A stretch of 64,000 nucleotides of DNA from the NCBI GenBank assembly GCA_947095535.1, contig OX352773.1:1364001-1428000 (forward strand), read 5' to 3'. Below the pieces are notes generated by a model. It did no database searches. It was not told where the DNA came from and was given only the letters and a program-made list of their open reading frames with translations. This document shows, piece by piece, positions 46,300 to 57,739 of this stretch. Source of the DNA: Poecilobothrus nobilitatus (Eukaryota; Arthropoda; Insecta; Diptera; Dolichopodidae). How positions within the stretch are numbered: the stretch's first letter is position 1; each line of letters starts with the position of its first letter. The position numbers and the translations under genes are program-made.

Positions 46300-46890
46300 A
46301 TGGTACATTTCTTTGAGGTACGCGTTATTGATATTTTGTACATGTTTTCTGTGCCTGCCAGAAATTTTTAGTTTTAATTAATTGTATACACTCTCCATCA
46401 ATCCATGGTTTACTATATTTTATTTTTTTTATTTAATATTTCCACCGTGGATGTTTTCAATCCTACTTGCATGAATTCTACTAGGTTTTTGCATATTACT
46501 TCGGCAACACTAGAAGATGTATCGATATTGCAGTGCGACAGATGATTCTTTAGTTGATTGACATTTGTTTTACTTACTTTGTGTTGAGTTGTTGTTCTGT
46601 TTATAAATTTATTTTCATTTATTTCCAATAATATAATATTGTGATCAGTAATATTAGTGCATAAATGTGTAATAATAACTTTGTTTGAAAGATTGTTTTT
46701 TAGAATATGATCTAAGCAAGTGCATGCTGGAAGTGGAAGTGGAATCATCACAGAAGAAGAAGCCATTTGATTCAACAATATTTTTATATTCAATCACATT
46801 TTTACCTAGGTTATTTTTTATATTAAAATTGAAATCTCCTAATACAAGTGAATTGTTATTTTTAAGTTCATTTGAATGTGTTTCTTAGTC
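46300..46890 (-). pseudogene. LINE endonuclease C-terminal part and linker
   Basis: NNSLVLGDFNFNIKNNLGKN (GDFN motif, near 46860-46800), then frame 46793-46413 with MASSSVMIPLPLPACTCLDH, ITHLCTNITDHNIILLEINE (the DH pair) and a linker rich in Asn/Lys, followed by KPWIDGECIQLIKTKNF. It belongs to the RT just downstream. Confidence 0.7.
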
Positions 46891-47346
46891 CGAGTAGTGT
46901 TTATGCTTTTATAGGATTAACTATCACACTCACATGCAGAGTTAACTTTACTTTGCCATTTCGAAACGACTAGAATTAAATATGAAATATGAATTTTAAT
47001 TGTCAAAATTAGATTGGAATATTTATTTATTTCAAACAAATAATGGAGTTTTCCAAAAAAAGATTAATTTTAAGAAGTTTTGTAAGTTTAATTGACCGAT
47101 TTCACTTACAATAAGAATATACAATAAAATATAATTAAACAGACTTATGAATACATATAATTTATATGCTAATTCTATGTAACGCAAGCATTGGTGCAAT
47201 CAAGAAAATCCGGTTATATATTAGTAATCCTAACTTTAATTTCAATTTTAAGATAATATAAATAGAAGTAAGCAGAATAATAATCAGATTTAACGATTAT
47301 TTAAAAAAAAAATAAGATAAACCAAAAATTAGAAAACAAAACATAA

Positions 47347-48165
47347 ATGGAGCCACATGTCCAGCTCTTTTTAGAGAACGCTACAGTACCGCAATTGAAA
47401 GAAAAATTGGATAGTATGAGTTTAAAATCCACTGGATTAAAAGCTGCACTTAAACTTTGCATTGAAGAAGCTATTGCATCTTTATCGGCAGCTGAAATAG
47501 ATGATCTTTTCTCAGCTAATCAAATTAGTTTTGATACAAATAGCGTAATAAGTACAGATATTGAAATCAACACTGATTTGGACAAACAAATAGAGGTATT
47601 AATGGAAAAAGAATAAATTTTGAAGGAAAAGAACTATAAAGGAAATTGTCAGAACACTGAAGAAAATGTAAAAACATGTGCTTCTGGGTTTAATTTTCGT
47701 GACATAGAAGAGTCTATGAATACCTTCAGTGGGGATAATAACTATTGTATTTCAAAATGGGTTATAAATGTTGACATGTGAAATGTTTAATTTAGATGAT
47801 CGATCGAAATTTATTTGCGCCAAACGTTTAATGACGGGGATAGCAAAATTATTTTTAAAAACAAAAGTTGCTAAATCATGGATTGAGCTGAAATATGAAC
47901 TTTTGAATGAATTTTCCAAAAGAGTCACTAATGCATATGTTTACTGGGAATTAAAAAATCGAAAAAAAACTAAAGAAAAAACATGTCAGACATATGTCTT
48001 AAAAATGCAGGAATCTCTTGGAATCTCGTGGATGGAATAGTAGATACTTATGTTAATAAAATTTATTTGTATAACGCTAACACATTAGAAGAACTGAAGA
48101 ATTCCTTCACACAATACGAGAAGTTAAAATTAAATCGAACAATAAGTCAATCTGTTACAAGATGA
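47347..48165 (+). pseudogene. Gag-like remnant
   Basis: The first 90 codons (MEPHVQLFLENATVPQLKEK...) form a helical, SAP-like N-terminus with VPQLKEKLDSMSLKSTGLKA, as in Gag of several insect gypsy-type elements. A frame change near 47620 leads to KFICAKRLMTGIAKLFLKTK and WIELKYELLNEFSKRVTNAY, the retrotransposon Gag core pattern (…F…L…R…). Further stops follow at 48038. No zinc knuckle was seen. Confidence 0.6.
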
Positions 48166-48249
48166 AAATGATTTGTATGAACAAGGTATGAACAAGTTTT
48201 ACACAATGAATACGAATTTCAGATAAAATACCAATTTTGCAACTATGAG

Positions 48250-48848
48250 GTATCTCTATTGACCCTTGTTGATTCTGATAGCGCTGTTAGTTTTATTCAG
48301 GAGTGCTTCGTGCCACCATGTTTAATAAAAAAAAACAAGTGTCTAAGAACAGATGAAGTTTCTTTTGTGGTGATCAATAATAGTAAACGTAATATTGTTG
48401 GTTATAAATGTACCAATAAAAAATGTATGATAAATGTAAATGTAAAATAAATTTTAATGATAATTTAATTGATATGAATATTTTTATTGTAAAAGATCTA
48501 ACTATGAAATATCCTGCAATTTTAGGAAGGAGCTTTATGAAAATAATTGGTTTAAAATTAAATATATTGCCAAAGGAGCAAAAAGAAATTACATGCAGTT
48601 ATTCTCAAGAAGAACTGGAGTTTGATAAACAGATATTAAATATCATTATTAATAAAGTAAAGGTTAGTGAACATTTGAACATAAATGATATTGTTTCATA
48701 TGACATTAAGAAGTACGTACTTGGCTTAGTACAAAATACAGATAACGTCACGAAGAGTACTAATAGTTATGTGTCCTGCGAAATAAAAATAAATTTATCA
48801 AAAAATATCTCTTTCAGTTGCACACCACATAGACTATCTTATTCATAA
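48250..48848 (+). pseudogene. Retropepsin-like remnant and pol linker
   Basis: LVDSDSAVSFIQECF resembles the active-site LxDTGAxxSFI of retroviral-type proteases, but the glycine after the catalytic D-S is replaced by aspartate. After a frame change, IFIVKDLTMKYPAILGRSFM resembles the flap-to-end LLGRDFM motif. The remainder up to 48848 is a linker ahead of RT, ending ISFSCTPHRLSYS (cf. the PxRLP stretch before RT). Confidence 0.6.
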
Positions 48849-48907
48849 AAAAGTGAGTTAAAAAAAATATAGATGAAGAAAAAGATAATTATAACTTGTG
48901 ATAACTT

Positions 48908-49177
48908 GTGAAGAAAGAGATAATTAGGGAAAGCAATTCCCCATACGCTAGTGCTATTGTTCTTGTAGGGAAAAAGAATGGTGAAACGAGAATGTACATA
49001 GATTACCAGGAATTAAACAAATGTACCCTGAACGAAAATAATCCCTTACCTATTATTGAAGACCTACTCGATAGATTACGTGATAAAAAATATTTCACCA
49101 TTTTGTATATGAAAAGCGGTTTTCACCATGCCAAAATGGCAGAAGAGTCTGTAAAATTTACTTCATTCGTAATTTGA
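48908..49177 (+). pseudogene. Reverse transcriptase, N-terminal fingers only
   Basis: IIRESNSPYASAIVLVGKKN, then TRMYIDYQELNKCTLNENNP and PIIEDLLDRLRDKKYFTILY, matching gypsy-type RT motifs (SPYASPVVLVxKKDG, R-x-C-x-DYRxLNxxT, PLP). The text ends at VKFTSFVI, where GQFEYLRMPFGL should follow, and integrase-proximal sequence comes next. The YxDD motif and RNase H are absent. Confidence 0.8.
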
Positions 49178-49199
49178 GTAATCGAGCTAGAATCTGCCT

Positions 49200-50280
49200 C
49201 GGCAGCAGCCCAATTTCGAGATGAAAGAATAAGAAATTTAGTCTTTGAATCGGAATAGAAAGATATTAGTAAATTTTCTTTAATTAATGGATTAGTCCAT
49301 AGGAAATGAAAAGCAGAAATTAGGTTTTACGTTCCTGAACAAATGGAGAAGTAAGTTATTCAGATTCATCATGAGTCCTTTGCCATTTAGGAGTAGATAA
49401 ATTTTTGGAACATATCAAAAGATATTACTGGTTTCCTGAAATGAAGGAAAAAATAAAAAACTATATCTCAAATTGTCTCAAGTGTATTTATTATTCCTCC
49501 ACATCATGGGCAGATGAAGGCGAATTGCACTGCATTCCAAAGGGAGATAAGCCTTTCAAAATTTTGCACATAGATCATTTAGGCCCTTTAACATCCTCCT
49601 ATGCAAAGCAAAAACACATTCTTTTAATAATAGATGCGTTCACTAAATTTACAAAATTATCTTCGTTTCACAAAAACTTCAGAGGTTATTCTATCTTTAA
49701 AGTCATATTTTTCTAACTATAGTAGACCTATTAAAATAATCTCATACCGTGGCAGTTGTTTTACATCCGAAGACTTTGCCGAATTTCTTAAACAAAATAA
49801 TGTACAGCATATTATGATAGCTACAGGTTCACTTCAGTGAAATGGACAAGTGAACGTATTAACAGAATTTTAACATCCATGATAGCCAAAGGTATTGATA
49901 CTGAAAATACACTTATATGGTATAAAAATTTAGACAAAATAGAGTTTGCCTTAAATAATACTTTTAATAAGAGCGTAGGCATTTTTCTAGTTTACTTTTA
50001 TTTGGGGCAAAACAAAAGGGCGAAGTTAATGATTTGCTAATGGAACATATTGAGCAGAATGAGGTTAAAACTAATTTAATAGATTTGGAAAAGGTAAGAG
50101 GGGAGGCTTCAGAAATAATAGAGAAAAACCAAAAATATAGCTCTGAATACTACAACAGGCATCATAAAAACCTCACAAGTATAGGGAAGGGGATTTGCTC
50201 GTGATAAAAAACATTGTTTCAGCAACAGATGTTAACAAAAAGTTGTTACCAAAATATAAAGAACCGCACCTAATAAGAAA
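49200..50280 (+). pseudogene. Integrase remnant
   Basis: SKFSLINGLVHRK and HIKRYYWFPEMKEKIKNYIS followed by NCLKCIYYSS give the HHCC zinc finger. Next comes FKILHIDHLGPLTSSYAKQK (first Asp), then DAFTKF, RPIKIISYRGSCFTSEDFAE (second Asp altered: SYRG where SDRG is usual) and TGSLQxNGQVNVLTEF-like text at 49825. Stops at 49714, 49838 and 50038. Confidence 0.75.
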
Positions 50281-50511
50281 AGTTCTAAGCAACGATAGGT
50301 TTTAAAATTAGATAAATAAAAGCTATGTAGAGAGTTTTCTCTAAAGAGATTTCTAAATAATTTTTATAAATTTAATAATTTTGAAATTTGAATTCGTTAT
50401 GGTTAAAAACAAAAAGAATCTTAAATTGTATTAAGTTTCCTAATTAAAGAAATTTTAAACAGTTTACATAAACTAAAAATCGGGACGATTTCTGGTCAGA
50501 ATGGCCGAGAT

Positions 50512-50715
50512 TGTAAGATATTTGAATATATATTATGTAAACTAGGTTAAAATTATTTGACAGATAGATGTAATGTGAATATGATTTAAAACAAAGGAAA
50601 TTAAAATGACAAATAAGATAATCTCAAAACTTAAAGAATGAATTGAAAAAATTGTAAATAAAGATCACTTTGTGTTTAGTGTTTAAAACTACCACACGTT
50701 TAGTGTCTCCTTACA
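50512..50715 (+). repeat. Probable 3' LTR
   Basis: Begins TGTAAG and ends CTTACA, an inverted 6-bp terminus of LTR type, directly after AATCGGGACGATTTCTGGTC...GGCCGAGAT. AATAAA-like signals lie at 50656-50662. No matching 5' copy was found upstream of 47347. Confidence 0.45.
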
Positions 50716-51624
50716 ATACGTAAAAAAAATTTATTTATTCTAATATTTTATTTACATATTTACCAAATTAAGATCCACGATTTATGTATATGCTTTTGAA
50801 TTCAGATATCTATGCATATATTCCAAAACAAAAAATTTAAGTTACGTGATGCTCAAGTGTGAAATGCCGCTACGGTAATTACTAACTTAATTACTCATAT
50901 GTATAATTACAAAAAGAGTTTTAAAATGGAAATAAAAAGAGTTGTACATAAAATGATTGGGTAGTTTTTAATTTTTCATATAGGTATTTGAAATTTAAAT
51001 AAAATAATAAACTTAAAAAAATATTTGTAAATAGTGGTAAGTAATATAAAATTTTTCAACTTTTTTAATAACGCAGATAATTTTATTTTTAATTTTATAC
51101 AAGCAAAAATAAAAATCAAATTGATCTTGCCGTGTTCAAAAAGAGGATTATCTAAATTGGTAGCGGGGAGTATCGGTGCAGCGCCACCATTTTAGCAAGA
51201 AATCAATTTTCGTATAAAACAGCCAAAATTTATGTTTTTTGATTTCATGCAGACAAAAAAAAGTGTCAAATTGATCCTTGCCGCATTCAAAAGAGAATTG
51301 TTTAAATTGGTATCGATCTATAAAAAAATTCAATATTCATATAAAAGAGTCATTATTTAATTTTTTGATTTCATACAAAATTTTTTTTTTTGATTACAGG
51401 CAAAAAAAAAATGTCAAAATGATCCATGCGGTATTCAAAAAGATAATTGTTTAAATTGGTAGCGATATATGAAAAAATTCAATTTTCATAGAATAGATAT
51501 TTTTTTTTTGATTTCATACAAGTGTTAGTGTTTTTATTTCTATATTTCGTATTTAAAACAAAAAACCTAAGAATAGAATAAAAGAACGTAAAAAAATAGA
51601 AAAAAAGAAAGAACGTAAAAAAAG

Positions 51625-51683
51625 AACAAAAATAAGAATTGATATCGTATAATCATTATGCGATATCAATTCTTATTTTTGTT
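51625..51683. repeat. 59-bp palindrome, unit 1
   Basis: Arms AACAAAAATAAGAATTGATA / TATCAATTCTTATTTTTGTT around CGTATAATCATTATGCG, with one mismatch (G in place of A) near the centre. Confidence 0.9.
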
Positions 51684-52645
51684 ATATCAATTCTTATTTT
51701 TGTTGTTTATATTTATACCATATATGTACATGTTACATATGTACACATATTTTTATTTTATCATCTACTTTATGTACATGTAATTGTGTTGGAAATTAAA
51801 GAAGCACTTTTTTCTATAAAACTTATATGTATGTGTACTTATATAGCCATTGATTGAGTAACATAATATTTATATAAAGAATTAAAGCTAGAACAAAATG
51901 TAGAGTAATTACTAACTTAATTACCCATATGTATAATTACAAAAAGAGTTTTAAAATGGAAATAAAAAGGGTTGTACATAAAATGCTTGAGTAGTTTTTA
52001 ATTTTTCATATAGGTATTTGAAATTTAAATAAAATAATAAACTTAAAAAAATATTTGTAAATAGTGGTAAGTAATACAAAATTTTTCAACTTTTTTAATA
52101 ATGCAGATAATTTTATTTTTAATTTTATACAAGCAAAAATAAAAATGAAATTGATCTTGCCGTGTTCAAAAAAGAGGATTATTTAAATTGGTAGCGGGGA
52201 GTATCGGTGCAGCGCCATCATTTTAGAAAGAAATCAATTTTCGTATAAAACAGTCAAAATTTATGTTATGCAGACAAAAAAAAGTGTCAAATTGATCCTT
52301 GCCGTATTCAAAAGAGAATTGTTTAAATTGGTATCGATCTATAAAAAAATTCAATTTTCATATAAAAGAGTCATTATTTAATTTTTTGATTTCATACAAA
52401 ATTTATTTTTTTGATTACAGGCAAAAAAAAAATGTCAAAATGATCCATGCGGTATTCAAAAAGATAATTGTTTAAATTGGTAGCGATATATGAAAAAATT
52501 CAATTTTCATAGAATAGAGATATTTATTTTTTTTGATTTCATACAAGTGTTAGTGTTTTTATTTCTATATTTCGTATTTAAAAAAAAAACGTAATAATAG
52601 AATAAAAGAACGTAAAAAAATAGAAAAAAAGAACTTAAAAAAAAC

Positions 52646-52704
52646 AACAAAAATAAGAATTCATATCGTATAATCATTATACGATATCAATTCTTATTTT
52701 TGTA
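52646..52704. repeat. 59-bp palindrome, unit 2
   Basis: Same palindrome with small changes (ATTCATATCG at the left; TGTAATATC at the right). Confidence 0.85.
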
Positions 52705-53576
52705 ATATCAATTCTTATTTTTGTTGTTTATATTTATACTATAATATGTACGTGTTAAATTTTACACATATTTTTATTTTATCATCTACTTTATGTACAT
52801 GTAATTGTGTTGGAAATTAAAGAAGCACTTTTTTCTATAAAACTTATATGTATGTGTACTTATATAGCCATTGATTGAGTAACATAATATTTATATAAAG
52901 AATTAAAGCTAGAACAAAATGTAGAGTAATTACTAACTTAATTACCCATATGTATAATTAATTACAAAAAGAGTTTTAAAAAGGAAATAAAAAGGGTTGT
53001 ACATAAAATGCATGGGTAGTTTTTAATTTTTCATATAGGTATTTGAAATTAAAATAAAATAATAAACTTAAAAATATATTTGTGAATAGTGGTAAGTAAT
53101 ACAAAATTTTTCAACTTTTTTAATAATGCAGATAATTTTATTTTTAATTTTATACAAGCAAAAATAAAAATCAAATTGATCTTACCGTGTTCAAAAAGAG
53201 GGTTATTTAAATTGGTAGCGGGGAGTATCGGTGCAGCGCCACCATTAGGAAGAAATCAATTTTCGTATAAAGCAGTCAAAATTTATGTTTTTTGATTTCA
53301 TACAGACAAAAAAAAGTATCAAATTGTTTCTTGCCGAAGTCTAAAAAGAATTGTTTAAATTGGTATCGATCTATAAAAAAATTCAATGTTCATATAAAAG
53401 AGTCACTATTTAATTTTTTGATTTCATACAAAATTTATTTTTTTGATTGCAGGAAAAAAAAAAGTGTCAAATTGATCCTTGTGGTCAAAAAGATAATTGT
53501 TTAAATTGGTAGCGATCTATGAAAAAATTAAATTTTCATAGAATAGAGATATTATTTATTTTTTTTTGATTTCATA

Positions 53577-53815
53577 CAAGTGTTATTGTTTTCATTTCTA
53601 ATATTTCGTATTTAAAAAAAAACGTAAGAATAGAATAAAAGAACGTAAAAAAACAACAAAAATAAGAATTGATATCGTATAATCATTATACGATATCAAT
53701 TCTTATTTTTGTTATTTTTTTACCTTCTTTCTTTCTCATTTTTTACGTTCTTTTATTCTATTCTTACGTTTTTTTTTAAATACGAAATATTAGAAATGAA
53801 AACACTAACACTTGT
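53577..53815. repeat. 239-bp hairpin, unit 3
   Basis: The left arm starts ACAAGTGTTATTGTTTTCAT and the right arm ends ATGAAAACACTAACACTTGT. Between them both arms carry CGTATTTAAAAAAAAACGTA, AGAATAGAATAAAAGAACGT and the palindrome at the centre (53655-53713). Arms of about 118 bp match closely, with a TTACCTTCTTTCTTTCTC patch unpaired. Confidence 0.9.
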
Positions 53816-53833
53816 AATAAATATAAAGAAAAC

Positions 53834-53892
53834 AACAAAAATAAGAATTGATATCGTATAATCATTATACGATATCAATTCTTATTTTTGTT
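53834..53892. repeat. 59-bp palindrome, second copy in unit 3
   Basis: A repeat of the perfect palindrome right after the hairpin, in the position the other units have theirs. Confidence 0.9.
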
Positions 53893-54115
53893 ATATCAAT
53901 TCTTATTTTTGTTTATATTTATACTATAATATGTACATGTTACATATGTACACATATTTTTATTTTATCATCTACTTTATATACATGTAATTGTGTTGGA
54001 AATTAAAGAAGCACTTTTTTCTGTAATACATATATGTATGTGTACTTATATAGCCATTGATTAAGTAACATAATATTTATATAAAGAATTAAAGCTAGAA
54101 CAAAATGTAGAGTAA

Positions 54116-55399
54116 GAAATTTGTTCAAACTGCTTCTTTAAAAAGCAAGAAAAACCAAACAGAAAAAAAATAATATGAAAAACACCTTTACTTTGAAATA
54201 CACAAAATACTTTGTCTATGCTAAAAAATTGTAGTGACCATTCACCATATAATTATTATGTATGCATATTGCATACTAACAAAAGCATTAATTTTTATGG
54301 GTTAACGCGGATGGGAGTTACATGATAATATCAATCAAAGATTATCTATTACAATAGAATGGGCCACTCTCACCACGTGACCAAAATGTCTACGCTACTC
54401 GAAAAAACAAAAAAACAACAAAGTTGAAAGAAATAGATAATAATAAGATTTTATCATGTGAAAAGAAGACAAAAAACTGATATGAAACGATTTGGCGTAT
54501 GAAATCTCACTATACAGCAAAGTGTGTCGAAAGTGTAAAACGCAATATAAATTTAAATAACTTGTAGTTTTAAGATTTGAAAAAAAAAACAGTTTTTTAT
54601 TTTAGAATATTTAATCCAAAATTTTAAAAACGATTTTCTGAAACAAATAATTTGAAGCTGAAAAGAAAATATAAGGAATCAAAATAGGATTTAAAATATA
54701 TTACAATTATTTTTTACAAATGTTGAACATTTAGCATTTTATGTCATTATATCAAATTCTTTAACATTTTTATTAAATTATGAATTCTGACTCTTTTTCA
54801 CTCTTTTCAATATGTATATCAAATTTTCAAAATCTAGATAAATATAAAGTTAAAAAGGACAAATTTGAAGTGTAGAGTATACATATAAATACAAAGTTTT
54901 ATAAAATAAGATTTGTTACATTTATTACAAAGTCATAATTAAAATCATTTTTTAAACGTTCATATAATTTATATTCTAAGTCTTTTTCTGTACTAATTTA
55001 ATAAATTTATTTTCTAAACTATCTACATAATATCTACAAACAAATTTTCAATTAAAATAAGTACATTAGATTAAAATACATTTTTCATAATCAAATTTCA
55101 ATAAACAATATACAACACTTTCGTTTATTACTTTTTTATTTTAATTTCAAAAAATTTCAATTAACAATTTAAAATATTTTCGATTATTTTGTTTTGCCAC
55201 TAGGTATAAAACTAAACCTATTAAATTGTTAGATATAAGAACAAATGACATCGTCTCCCCTATTAGGTGTTAAGTAAGAAAAACAAAATAGGCAACTTCT
55301 ACAGTAGGCTAATCTTCTACTTAGAAAGAATAAGCGGATTAAAGAAACTGAAATTAAGCAAATCGGATACAATAGACAATATAACAAGGCAACAACCTT
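54116..55399. other. No supported gene
   Basis: AT-rich. A mixed-composition patch (54295-54400) carries no recognisable motif. Confidence 0.5.
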
Positions 55400-55429
55400 T
55401 GGCGCTCGAACTATGACTAGAATTGCACA

Positions 55430-55861
55430 ATGAAATGTCCGAACAACGTGAGAAACATCAAAGCTTGCCAAATAGAAAGACAAATGGCAGAATATAGAGT
55501 ACAAATTATGGGTTTAAGTGAAATTAGATGGAATCGGAATGGCGAAATTGTCACGGCAAATGGAAACACTCTGTTGTATAGCGGTAAAGAAGTAGGTGGA
55601 ACAAACGGTGTGGGAATAATAATAGCTGGAAGGATGCGTAACTTCCTGCATAGCTGGAAGGCCGTATCAGATAGGATTATCACAGCACGTTTCCGATGTA
55701 AAATTAGAAATTTCTCCCTAGTACAATGTTATGCACTAACAGAAGATGCCGATGATATAACGAAAGACGAGTTCTACGAACAGCTCAACTATACTCTCAA
55801 CCCTATCCGGAAAGACGACATCTTCATTTTAATGGGCGACTTAAATGCGAAAGTGGGCTGA
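55430..55861 (+). pseudogene. LINE endonuclease N-terminal part (copy 2)
   Basis: IMGLSEIRWNRNGEIVTANG, then GVGIIIAGRMRNFLHSWKAV, VQCYALTEDADDITKDEFYE and ILMGDLNAKVG, ending in TGA. Corresponds to the first ~145 residues of the endonuclease; NQIDH and SDH are deleted. Confidence 0.85.
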
Positions 55862-55979
55862 GTTAGAAAACATAATGGGAAAACATGAATGCGGAATAAG
55901 GAACAAAAACGGAGAAAAACTTATCGAGAAACTTATCATGTCAAACGTTAGAAAATAGAGAATAGAATAGAATAAACGT

Positions 55980-57350
55980 TAGAGAAATAACTAATACTCA
56001 AGAGCAAACAAAAAGATGGACAGAACATTTTCAAGAAATTAGCAATATTGAAATAAATGAAGTAGAAGAAACACCACTAGCGGAAAACAACACAAACAAT
56101 CTGCTTATTAGAACTTCCACACCAACTATGGCTGAGATCAAAGAAGCCATCACCAAGCTAAAAAGAAACAAAGCAGCTGGGTCTGATGGTATTCCGGCAG
56201 AAATTCTACAAGCCTGTCAAAATACATCAGCCGAACTTCTGAGACCTCATCAGACCTGAGAGGAAAATGAAAGGCTAACTCCATCTTGAAAAAAGGGTAC
56301 AATAATCAAACTATCGAAGAAAGGCGAGCAATAGTGTAGACCAATCAAACATGCTCGGGATCATCATCGAGCAATCGATTGAATGGCGGACTCCCTTCTA
56401 ACTGCTATTCGTGGACTTTAAGAAGCCTTCGACACTGTAAAAAGAGTTTCCATATGGAGAGTACTAAAAGAGAAAGGTGTACCATGCAAAATAATCCAGA
56501 TAATAAAAGAGGTGTACGAAAACTCCGAACTTCCAAACTAACACCGGCGTCAAACAGGGGTATCCATTATCACCATTGCTATTCACAATCGTCCTAGATA
56601 ATATAATGTCCGAAGTTTGTAAGTAAAAAAGAGGTATTACATGGAGCTTCACTCGTCACTTAGAAGACATAGACTATGCAGTTGACATTACTGCTAGCAC
56701 ACAAGGTTAGCGATATACAGTCCAAACTAGAACGTCTAGAAAGGCTAGCGCTTAACGTAGGCCTTGAAATCAACATCAGCAAAACTAAGGCGATGAAAAT
56801 CAACAGCACCAACAACTATCTCATGCTGCAAACGCATCCAGTTGAATATTGGTATAATGACTACAGATGGTGGTGCGGAGGCGGATGTGAACAACAGAAC
56901 TAACAAAGCAAGAGCATCATTCGGACGATTGTACCCAGTATGGAAAAAAACCCGAATCTCAAGGAAAACAAAATTAAGGATCTTCAACGCTTGTGTGAAA
57001 CCCGCACTAATGTATGGTAGCGAAACATAGATGTTATCCAACACCATCATTCAAAAGGTACAGGTCTTCACTAACCGCTGTCTGCGCATAATCTGCAGAA
57101 TATTCTGACCGCTTAAAATAAGCAACGAAGATCTATGGAGACTTACAGGAGGGGAACCCATACTGAGGCAATTAAGTAGGAAAAAATGGAGGTGAATAGG
57201 CCATACGCTAAGGAAACACCAGTACAACATAAGTCGCATGGCCCTGGAGTGGAACCCCCAAGGCAGTAGAAGACGCGGGCATCCAAGTAACACCTGGAGA
57301 CGCACTGTAATAAACGAACTCAGTCAGTGTAACCTCACATGGTTGGAAAT
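55980..57350 (+). pseudogene. LINE reverse transcriptase (copy 2), YADD changed to YAVD
   Basis: TQEQTKRWTEHFQEISNIEI, then LKRNKAAGSDGIPAEILQAC (motif 1). Several frame changes follow (RGLxEAFDTVKRV; GVKQGYPLSPLLFTIVLDNI-like text at 56550-56605). Then TWSFTRHLEDIDYAVDITAS: the active site reads YAVD, so the first catalytic Asp is Val. Thumb and C-terminus follow: ALNVGLEINISKTKAMKINS, then TTDGGAEADVNNRTNKARAS and KTKLRIFNACVKPALMYGSE, with the WRRxVGHTLR-like end near 57190. Multiple stops. Confidence 0.8.
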
Positions 57351-57409
57351 GCCAAATGGAAGCCCTATGCTCCCTCGCGGAGTGAAATGGACAAAAAATA
57401 AATAAATAA

Positions 57410-57739
57410 TATTAAACAAAGTTGCGCCTTTAAAAATATATTGCGATTCAATTTCAAATATCGCCCTATACAATATAACGCCCGCATACATCTGAAAACA
57501 TTAAACAAGGATAAATCGTTATCAAGAAGAGTAAAGTCAGTAAAGTAAACCAAATAATATAGTAGAGGGTAAAAACGAAAATTGGCTCATTGGTCTGGTT
57601 TCCACGTGTCGTTTAGAATATTCCTTTTTTTAAATTTAACATGCGTTTCATACCCTCGTAACTACAAACTAATTTGTGGAGGGGATTTTCTGTCGTTACG
57701 AAAAAGAAAACTTTCAACCTAAAATTTTAGCGCTGATTC
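57410..57739. other. No supported gene
   Basis: Spacer of mixed composition after the LINE tail. No motif recognised. Confidence 0.5.

Larger units (their letters stand above)
43898..46900 (-). mobile_element. Jockey/CR1-type LINE with conserved 3' hairpin (dead)
   Basis: Minus strand, 5' to 3': endonuclease remains (about 46890-46300), RT (45804-44673), C-terminal domain (44709-44377), 3' UTR, then the hairpin GAGCTTCACAGAGCTC and an (AAAT)n tail at 43898-43960. A 272-bp MITE interrupts it at 45974-46245. The family resembles the fragment at 10419-11250 (both have ...YNTRG/HNTRN near the C-terminus). Confidence 0.8.
47347..50715 (+). mobile_element. Ty3/gypsy-type LTR retrotransposon, internally deleted
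   Basis: Gag-like (47347-48165), retropepsin-like (48250-48560), RT start (48908-49177), then directly the integrase (about 49200-50040), followed by a non-coding tail and a probable 3' LTR (50512-50715). RT palm/thumb and RNase H are missing. No 5' LTR could be matched. No envelope gene is present. Numerous stops. Confidence 0.75.
50875..54115. repeat. Tandem array, three ~1-kb units with nested subrepeats and palindromes
   Basis: GTAATTACTAACTTAATTAC opens each unit at 50875, 51905 and 52926; the units are about 1030, 1021 and 1190 bp and nearly identical. Each holds three ~150-bp subrepeats around AAATTGGTAGCGATCTATGA (unit 1: 51154, 51304, 51453), then a poly-A/AAGAACGTAAAA stretch, a 59-bp palindrome, a TATGTACATG microsatellite and GAAGCACTTTTTTCTATAAA. 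No coding sequence. Higher-order structure like a satellite, though short. Confidence 0.9.
55400..57409 (+). mobile_element. RTE/CFDP2-like LINE, copy 2 (internally deleted)
   Basis: The same family as 1632-4998: endonuclease start (55430-55861), then a deletion that removes the end of the endonuclease, then RT from about 55980 to 57350. It ends GAAGCCCTATGCTCCCTCGC...AAATGGAC and an (AAAT)n tail, closely matching the 3' end of copy 1 (GAAGCCCTATGCTCCCCCAG). Confidence 0.85.

Noticed and set aside
47087..47116. TGTAAG...CTTACA as a 5' LTR of the gypsy-type element
   Set aside because: Only 30 bp long and its interior does not match the 3' LTR candidate; not enough for an LTR.
51625..53892. 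CRISPR-like array of repeated palindromes
   Set aside because: Spacing is about 1 kb with the intervening sequence itself repeated; this is a tandem array in a eukaryotic genome.
55229..55504. Minus-strand open frame near LINE copy 2
   Set aside because: Overlaps the endonuclease start antisense; no recognisable motif.
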